Shown: positions 22,101-27,049 of the stretch, in pieces
Position numbering within the stretch: position 1 is the stretch's first letter
How the letters are laid out: every line of letters begins with the position of its first letter
Assembly (NCBI GenBank): GCA_016098155.1
Contig: JAAAJB010000492.1
Span: forward strand, 1-27,049
Reading direction: 5' to 3'
Origin: Actinomortierella ambigua
Lineage: Eukaryota; Mortierellomycota; Mortierellomycetes; Mortierellales; Mortierellaceae
DNA length: 27,049 nucleotides
Position numbers and translations under genes: made by a program
Notes under the pieces: model-generated
Told to the model about the DNA's origin: nothing
Seen by the model: only the letters and a program-made list of their open reading frames with translations
Databases searched by the model: none

Positions 22101-22186
22101 ACAGCAGCCCCCCCCCCCATTTTTCCCCCGTCCCCTCCCCTCCCCCTCTCTTCCCCTCTTCCTTGCACCCGCCCCACACCATCCAA

Positions 22187-23164
22187 ATGTCCTCTGCAGT
22201 TCATCGGCGCATGCTCAAGGAGTACCTTGCTATCCAGAAGAATGCCTCATCTCGCCCGCATCTCTTAGTTCTTGAGCCGCTCCAGGAGGACAACCTGTTA
22301 CATTGGCGCGCCATTCTGCTGGGCACCCAGGACTCGGCGTATGAGAACGGCCGCTTCCTTCTCGATATTGTGATCCCCTCGACATATCCTATCCAACCTC
22401 CGCAAGTCAAGTTTGTTACTCGCATCTGCCACCCCAATGTTCACTTCAAGGTAGCCGCAACCTGCTTGCAACGCCCCTGCTTGGTCCATCCATCTCGTTC
22501 TACCCTCCACCACAACTACCCCTGCCACAGTCCCCCACGTCCCCCATCCCCTACCACCGGCCATGTTGTAGTGTCATACCCCGTACAAACTTTGGACATG
22601 CCGTGTTCTGAGTGAGAGAGACCTATGGCTGCTTGGAGAGCAGAAAGAGGAGCTGTATCCGTCTGCATGGAAGGAGAAAGAGTTCGTGTCTGCCCTAGAT
22701 CTCGACTATCGCGCGAGAGGCTTGCGAACGAAGCAATAGGAGGAAGAACATCTTTCAACACCCTAGCCTTTCGTTGACAATAATACTGACCCCGACCATC
22801 CTCGCTCTCTCGCTTTGCCTTAGACTGGCGAGATTTGTCTTGACATCTTAAAGTCAGAGTGGACTCCTTCATGGAACCTGGAGTCTGTCCTTGTTGCCAT
22901 ATCTTCCCTGCTCACAAACCCTGAGCCAAGCAGTCCTCTCAACTGCGATGCAGGTATCAACCCTAGAATCAGCCAATGCACCATGATTTTGTCACCATTG
23001 CACTACATGCATCTGACACACCCTGCCATTTGCTTTGTGTTCTAGCCAATCTGCTACGCTGTGGTGACTCGGCTGGATATCACTCTTTGATTAGGATGTA
23101 CACAGAGCTCTTCGCCATGGATAGTGATTCAACTGTCGAAGCACAAGAACAGCAGTTGTCGTAG
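22187..23164 (+). CDS. PEX4: Peroxisomal ubiquitin-conjugating enzyme E2, PEX4-like, 170 aa
   Basis: Exons 22187-22450, 22824-22953 and 23046-23164 join in frame (513 nt). The UBC fold is complete: helix 1 (RRMLKEYLAIQKN), YENGRFLLDIVIPSTYP, PPQVKFVTRICHPNVHF with the HPN motif (82-84), and the active-site cysteine C93 in TGEICLDIL. WTPSWNLESVLVAISSLL follows. The C-terminal NLLRCGDSAGYHSLIRMY matches the Pex4-type ending rather than the general E2 ending. In yeast, Pex4 with Pex22 monoubiquitinates the import receptor Pex5 so it can be recycled from the peroxisome membrane. The first intron (373 bp) is long for this window. It has no signal or membrane segment, as expected for an enzyme recruited by Pex22. 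Alternative: another class I E2, less likely because of the RCGD ending. Confidence 0.85.
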
Positions 23165-23328
23165 AACACCACTACCCTGCCAGGACTCGCATCATTGTAC
23201 TTTAGCTCACGACTTACACACACACACATCTTTAATTGTTGTAAACACCCCATAATCTCATCTACACCCAGAAATGTGTTGTACACTACATAGTGTGATT
23301 CAATCGTGCTGGGCATGGTACCCTCTTG

Positions 23329-24212
23329 CTATTCGTCGTCGCCTTCATCTTCCTCAATAAGGCTTTGGCCGCAACCCCAACCAAATGAATCAGCCGCAGC
23401 CGCACCATCGGCTCTTGTCCATGGAAATCGACTCGGTGCAATCCGCCTAGTCGCCATCAAGGTGTGGCGCATGTGTGCATGGCTCAGCAGGTGGGAAGTC
23501 CATGTGCTATTCTTGTGGAAGCGTTTCCCACATGATGTGCAACTCCAGGCATGCTGCCGGGGCTGCGCGCAATGCTCCGCAGATGCGGAAGAAGAAGAAG
23601 AAGAAGAAGAAATGGTTGGCAGCTCAGTCAATAGCTCCACTCGCAGTGGCGTGGGCGTTTTCTGCTGCGTCGCGTTATCCATCTCAACCTTGGATGACTT
23701 CAAAGGTGTCGCTGTAACCTTATCCGCCAATCTCATTGTCTTGTTTTGAATTCGCCTTTGCCTACGCTGAATACGTGTGGGGTGGGAAGGCGGAAGCTTA
23801 TTCCTGGTTTGCTGCTGAACTGGTCGATGTATCGTGCTCTGAAGTTCCTCGCCCTGTTCATGACGCTTTGACCTTTTTCGATGCTTGTTGGACTTGAGGT
23901 GCGTGAAGAGCATCGCCAATGAATTCAAGCGTACGCGCGGGCAACGAGGGCATTGTGGTTGATTATTCTATTGGTGCAGTGGAGTGAATGTGAAGTATGT
24001 CAGCTTGCTAGTAAGAAACTTGCCGAGCAGGAAACAACAGAAATATGCCTTACTCGAAGCCTTTTTCGCTTTTCTTTGCGAGAGTGAAACTTGATATAGT
24101 CGAGCTCTTCTTTGGGCCATTGTTGCCATGAATTTCTCGCCGCAAACATCGTGGGGCCCACTGTGGCTACGATTGGCCGTACATCGGATTGGTCATCTGC
24201 TCCTGAAGGCAT
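23329..24212 (-). CDS. Two-finger C2H2 zinc-finger protein, 265 aa
   Basis: Exons 24054-24212 and 23329-23967 (798 nt) are joined by an 86-bp intron (GTAAGG...CAATAG). The N-terminal block NSWQQWPKEELDYIKFHSR with KEKRKRLR is basic. It leads straight into finger 1 across the intron: C59-x2-C62-x13-H76-x5-H82. A Lys/Arg-rich linker and a Ser run follow. Finger 2 is classical: C196-x2-C199-x12-H212-x3-H216 (CTSCGKRFHKNSTWTSHLLSH). The tail is acidic (EEDEGDDE). It is probably a nuclear nucleic-acid-binding protein; no specific family is recognised. The start at 24212 is the first ATG of the open frame; the next one, 24149, would give 244 residues and leave more room for a promoter. It is divergent from the membrane-protein gene at 24277 and convergent with PEX4 (164 bp between stops). 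Confidence 0.75.
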
Positions 24213-24276
24213 GGATAGATGCGCTTTGCTTCTGCATTTCTCTGTCGGCGCGTCAGAGAAGGAGAAGGGGCGTGGA

Positions 24277-25512
24277 ATGTTCAAAGCCACTCCACCAAAC
24301 TTACTTTTCGTACGTTACCTCATTGCAATTTGCCCCTTCATTCTTTCCACATCAACATTATCGGAGGCTGCCAGCATGCTAACAAGCGGGACGGTCCAAA
24401 TCTTAGTCTTCTTGGCATTGCCTTATGCTCTGCAACATGTAGGCTCCGTGTTCAAGAAGCGCATCAACCCACAGCAGAGCCATAGGCTACCTTCGATCCA
24501 ACGTCCACCATCGCCTCCCAATCCATACATCCGCCCGACAATGCTCCTTCTTGCTCTAGCATCTGTCTTCTATTTCGCCTATGCTTTCCTCGCGCAGCAG
24601 CCCAACATGTTTCGGGCCATGGGCGTACCTGTGGACACACGCAATTTTTTGATTCAGCAGGTGTGGCGTGAGCACATGCTACAGAGCGAGCAATTTGCCA
24701 AGCAGTACCCTGAAGATCTACGCGATCGGCTACGCGTAATCCAGAATCGCAAGCTGTACCGGGCATTTGGACACGATGCCTTTGTCGGGTGCGACTTTTG
24801 TGTAGAGATCATGGATTACTACTACTTTATTCTACCGGCTATGGTTGGCGCATACGTCGGTATGGGTGCCCTGCTTGGATTGGCGACCGTGTTTCCTCGG
24901 ATGGACGGATACCGCATGTGGGGTTGTGCTCTACTGGCGCTCGTCTTTGCGATCGAGGCCAATATGCTCAACGATGCTCTTGAGCGCAACGATACCACCA
25001 AGATCACACCAGATCGCCACCAGAACTTGGTCGGAAGCACAGGTGGAGCAAGCGTACGCTACCTTTGTTTCTCCTTCACATCATTTGCACTCCTAATCCT
25101 TCTATATCGATCCAAGAATGGTACCGACAAGCGTGAGGTGGAGGACGTTCTGAAGGACATTGCTGCAGCACAGGAGGCCATCCTGCAACGCCAGCGCGTG
25201 TTCCAATTGGCCAGAGCTGCATCCACGACAGACTCTATCCTGCGCCAAAAGTTCATCGACTCCTGGAAGCGACGCGATGTCGAGCATAGCATTCTCCTGG
25301 CGGACCCAGAGTATCAGTCGGCACGCGACATGGCTTTGGCGAGAATCGATGTTGCAGCTGTTACCAAGGAAACTGAGGAGTACATCGAGGGTGTTCTTGC
25401 AGCGAACCATATGGACCACCTGCTGGGCTTGAGTGCGGACGACAGCATCGCAGCTGCCTCTTCCAGCAATAACACAACCCCATTGGGTACTACGAACAAC
25501 AAACAAGTCTGA
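24277..25512 (+). CDS. Multi-pass membrane protein of unknown function, 411 aa
   Basis: A single exon. Predicted hydrophobic helices lie at about 9-28, 40-56, 88-107, 182-206, 214-230 and 261-278. A hydrophilic, probably helical C-terminal third (about 280-411) has KDIAAAQEAILQRQR and many charges, ending in an Asn/Thr/Ser tail. Between helices 3 and 4 sits FGHDAFVGCDFC (C172, C175) followed by tyrosines (DYYYFILPAMVG). From memory, this FGxD...CxxC-YY layout recurs in an uncharacterised fungal membrane family; I know no function for it. The frame is open back to 24112, with an earlier in-frame ATG at 24211. I chose 24277 because the residues before it look unlike a protein and overlap the neighbour's first exon. 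The divergent zinc-finger gene starts 64 bp away. Confidence 0.75.
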   Translation: MFKATPPNLLFVRYLIAICPFILSTSTLSEAASMLTSGTVQILVFLALPYALQHVGSVFKKRINPQQSHRLPSIQRPPSPPNPYIRPTMLLLALASVFYFAYAFLAQQPNMFRAMGVPVDTRNFLIQQVWREHMLQSEQFAKQYPEDLRDRLRVIQNRKLYRAFGHDAFVGCDFCVEIMDYYYFILPAMVGAYVGMGALLGLATVFPRMDGYRMWGCALLALVFAIEANMLNDALERNDTTKITPDRHQNLVGSTGGASVRYLCFSFTSFALLILLYRSKNGTDKREVEDVLKDIAAAQEAILQRQRVFQLARAASTTDSILRQKFIDSWKRRDVEHSILLADPEYQSARDMALARIDVAAVTKETEEYIEGVLAANHMDHLLGLSADDSIAAASSSNNTTPLGTTNNKQV

Positions 25513-26035
25513 AGATTCAAAAATTAAATGGCTTTAGTGAAACTATAGACGTCTTTTCGCCCTTCCCATGGCTTCCGTGACCACGACTTTGGGCGGCGTA
25601 CACACTGGTGGAAGACACGGAGAAAGTCTCCAAAGTTGATTAGGACATGGCATGAGAAGCTCAGCTTAACTTAAATTTGTCAGTCGTCAATCATTGAGCC
25701 AATACTGTTAACGACATACATGTCATAAGAGATGTTTTGATAGCGATCGATCCCCATCCCAAGTAACCTCATGTAACGTCAAGGCCATCAGGCTGTCTCA
25801 TTGGCGCAAGAGCCAGATGGTCTACGAGGAGCAATCAACAATTTTTTTCTAAAAAAAAAAAAAAAAAAAAAAAATGGAAGGGTAGCACAACAAGCAACAC
25901 CGAAAGAAGGCACGAACATTTCCCGCCGTTGGATCGATGCTTACCTATAATCTATGCATCAAGCATGCCCCACCCCCCTTGAAATCTTGAGGAGCTTGTC
26001 GGTATCTAGCACTGGGGTCTGGCGTCCTTGGTAGC
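25513..26035. other. Intergenic, with a 24-nt poly(A) run
   Basis: 523 bp after the membrane-protein stop. A possible weak polyadenylation signal AATTAAA lies near 25520-25527. A run of 24 A's at 25851-25874 is preceded by T7. No gene or RNA gene is recognisable. Confidence 0.5.
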
Positions 26036-26482
26036 TCAAAACGCTCGAGAGAAGGGCGTGAATGCCTTCTTATGGAGAAGTTGGTGAGCCCCTGCGACAG
26101 CAATGGCGACAGTAGCATGTGCGTCCTACGACTTTTGACAATAGACACTCTTGAACGATGGCCAGTCAGGGCACACACACTCGACCACCCCGTGTACACC
26201 CACAAATTTCTTTTGCCCGTTGATCGTCCAATGGTGCCGGGTTAGGCAGACTTGGTGGAAGCAGAAGAAACATGTTTTGAACGTGCGGTACTAACCCGTC
26301 ATGTCGATCGCGCGATACTGGATGTACTCTGCTCGCATCTTGCCACCACGGTGTGCATGTCCTCCGATGCGGCTGCCGACACCAGTGCCACACTCGCCGA
26401 TCAAGAGAATGGGCCGTACTTGATGGCGGACGGCGCGACAATCGTTGATATACTGAAATGTCAAAGACCCATCGAGATTGCT
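26036..26482 (-). pseudogene. Decayed TnpB/Fanzor-like RuvC nuclease, C-terminal remnant
   Basis: A single minus-strand frame of about 139 codons (from 26452, or 26482 if no intron border is used, to the TGA at 26036) reads like the end of a TnpB/Fanzor protein. It contains LLIGECGTGVGSRIGGHA (the glycine-rich block before the zinc finger), MRAEY and YRTFKTCFFC (first CxxC). Then comes VECVCPDWPS (second knuckle, with Trp where the last Cys is expected) and DAHATVAIAVAGAHQLL (the RuvC-III D-x-N-A-A region). Two TAG codons interrupt the frame, at 26291-26293 and 26126-26128, without any frameshift. CAG at 26453-26455 would be a good splice acceptor for the segment. The catalytic RuvC-I part is not seen upstream. 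It is inactive as it stands; family identification is by remembered motifs, so a related zinc-ribbon transposase is possible. Confidence 0.62.
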
Positions 26483-26721
26483 TATTATGTGATAACGTTT
26501 GCTACGCGTGCATCATCTGTTGGTCTTGTAGACGTACGCAGTACCTGTGTGACACAATGGTAGCAAATATCCAGGTTGAGTAGGGAGAGAAAAAGATACT
26601 TTATTAAGTATTGGGCGCGGGTCTAATGTCACACCCACCCCTCTACAAAAGGACGCGTACCGAAAAAAAGAGAACTGAAGAAGGAAGGGGAGATGATGAG
26701 ACCAGGTCATACGCTGCTGTC

Positions 26722-26740
26722 TTTTTTTTTTTTTTTTTTT
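26722..26740. repeat. Poly(T)19 run, 11 nt after the stop of the right-edge exon
   Basis: On the minus strand it is poly-A beginning 11 nt after the TAA at 26752-26754. A retrocopied transcript could leave such a tail, but the presumed intron just upstream argues against that. It may be a simple homopolymer. Confidence 0.85.
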
Positions 26741-26751
26741 GGTGCCTGATG

Positions 26752-26897
26752 TTAGTTGTCAATCTGTTTGGTTAGGCGCTGGATCAGTTGGGTGTGGGCT
26801 TCGATCAGGTTGTTGTAGACTCGAAACCAGCCCATAAATTCGTTGTGCAAAACACGATGAAATATGGACTGGAAGCTCGGGATAGGGTCTGGAGGGA
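26752..26897 (-). CDS. Last exon of an unidentified protein gene (partial)
   Basis: Downstream of the acceptor TTTTCGCCAG (exon starts at 26897, phase 1) the frame encodes 47 residues and TAA. It includes DPIPSFQSIFHRVLHNEF and GWFRVYNNLIEAHTQLIQ, ending in TKQIDN. The composition looks like a real amphipathic helical C-terminus. I do not recognise the family. The rest of the gene lies beyond the right edge. Its 3' splice site is the very end of the inverted-repeat element at 26898-27049. Confidence is limited because no upstream exon can be seen. Confidence 0.55.
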
Positions 26898-27049
26898 CTG
26901 GCGAAAAAAGAAATTTGCTCCTACGCACTGTGCCCTATCACCCCTGTTTTTCTCTGGTGGACTGAGGAGAGGGTTGATGGCCCACAGCTGTAGAGAGAAA
27001 AAGGGGTGGCAGGGCACTGTGCGTAGGACCAAATTTCCTTTTTCGCCAG
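26898..27049. mobile_element. 152-bp foldback element with about 57-bp terminal inverted repeats
   Basis: Left arm 26898-26955 and right arm 26994-27049 are reverse complements. About 51 of 58 positions match, with one 2-nt gap. The arms begin CTGGCGAAAAA and share TCCTACGCAC and GTGCCCT. A 38-bp spacer separates them. The element has no coding capacity, as in a MITE-like or introner-like element. Because of the palindrome, each end reads outward as a T-run followed by CGCCAG, which is a ready-made 3' splice site in either orientation. The left end abuts the exon at 26897. The right end coincides with the last base of the window, so no target-site duplication can be examined. Confidence 0.85.

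Larger units (their letters stand above)
21287..22186. other. Divergent promoter region: PSP1 gene / PEX4, with simple repeats
   Basis: 900 bp between divergent starts, dominated by simple sequence. On the plus strand the left half is purine-rich (AGAG, GTGA, GAA and A16 runs, about 21315-21490). The right half is pyrimidine-rich: (CT)n at 21644-21668, TCTC-rich 21880-21950, C-runs near 21575 and 22110. Each gene therefore has a CT-rich leader on its own sense strand. CACGTG at 22011-22016 could bind a bHLH factor. A CAGCAC-type hexamer repeat fills 22071-22100. Open frames crossing this stretch are low-complexity artefacts. Confidence 0.65.

Noticed and set aside
21377..22268. Long overlapping plus-strand frames upstream of PEX4
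   Set aside because: Made of Ser/Leu/Pro repeats from CT-rich DNA; the E2 frame with a clear start and motifs begins at 22187.
24112..24276. Upstream extension of the membrane protein to an earlier start
   Set aside because: The added residues are antisense to the zinc-finger first exon, lack membrane or domain character, and would imply long overlap of divergent coding exons.
26126..26293. The two TAG codons in the TnpB/Fanzor-like frame as programmed recoding
   Set aside because: The nearby loss of a zinc-finger cysteine and the absence of the upstream catalytic part fit decay better; no recoding signal is seen.
26722..26897. Right-edge exon plus poly-A run as a retrocopied gene
   Set aside because: The exon seems to be preceded by an intron acceptor, which a retrocopy would lack; no target duplication can be seen.
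1..27049. tRNA, rRNA or other structured RNA genes
   Set aside because: I scanned for B-box-like and cloverleaf patterns by eye and found none; a covariance search would be needed to exclude small ncRNAs.

Overview
The window looks like nuclear DNA of a filamentous early-diverging fungus. Genes are closely packed, most are split by short GT-AG introns (about 80-140 bp), 5' leaders are CT-rich, and there are long glutamine-rich coding tracts. The gene set (class A FAD monooxygenase paralogs, a BK/Slo-type potassium channel, a PSP1-domain protein) fits Mucoromycota/Mortierellomycota. That placement is inference from gene style, not a measured result. Gene models were built by hand by joining exons at splice sites that keep frame and family motifs continuous.

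Layout. Positions 1-198 (-): the 5' end of an FAD monooxygenase that runs off the left edge. 199-1179: intergenic, with decayed repeat DNA. 1180-3444 (-): a complete 10-exon paralog of that monooxygenase in the same orientation. 4112-6502 (-): a secreted M64-family zinc metallopeptidase, 4 exons. 7201-12901 (+): a BK/Slo-like potassium channel with two RCK domains, 11 exons. 13153-15769 (-): a DEAH-box RNA helicase of the DHX33/Dhr2 type, convergent with the channel. 16309-21286 (-): a 1441-residue glutamine-rich protein with a PSP1 C-terminal domain. 22187-23164 (+): a PEX4-like peroxisomal ubiquitin-conjugating enzyme, divergent from the PSP1 gene. 23329-24212 (-): a two-finger C2H2 protein, divergent from 24277-25512 (+), a multi-pass membrane protein. 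26036-26482 (-): a decayed TnpB/Fanzor-like nuclease remnant. 26752-26897 (-): the last exon of an unidentified gene. 26898-27049: a 152-bp foldback element with about 57-bp inverted repeats.

The genes are a mix of housekeeping functions (ribosome biogenesis, peroxisome import, translation/RNA-related PSP1) and accessory ones (monooxygenases, secreted protease, channel); I see no cluster with a single shared pathway. The strongest unusual signal is at the right edge. One end of the inverted-repeat element coincides exactly with a plausible 3' splice site, as expected for an introner-type (intron-making) transposon. The TnpB/Fanzor relic lies a few hundred bases away. Because the element ends exactly where the window ends, the donor side and the target-site duplication cannot be seen.
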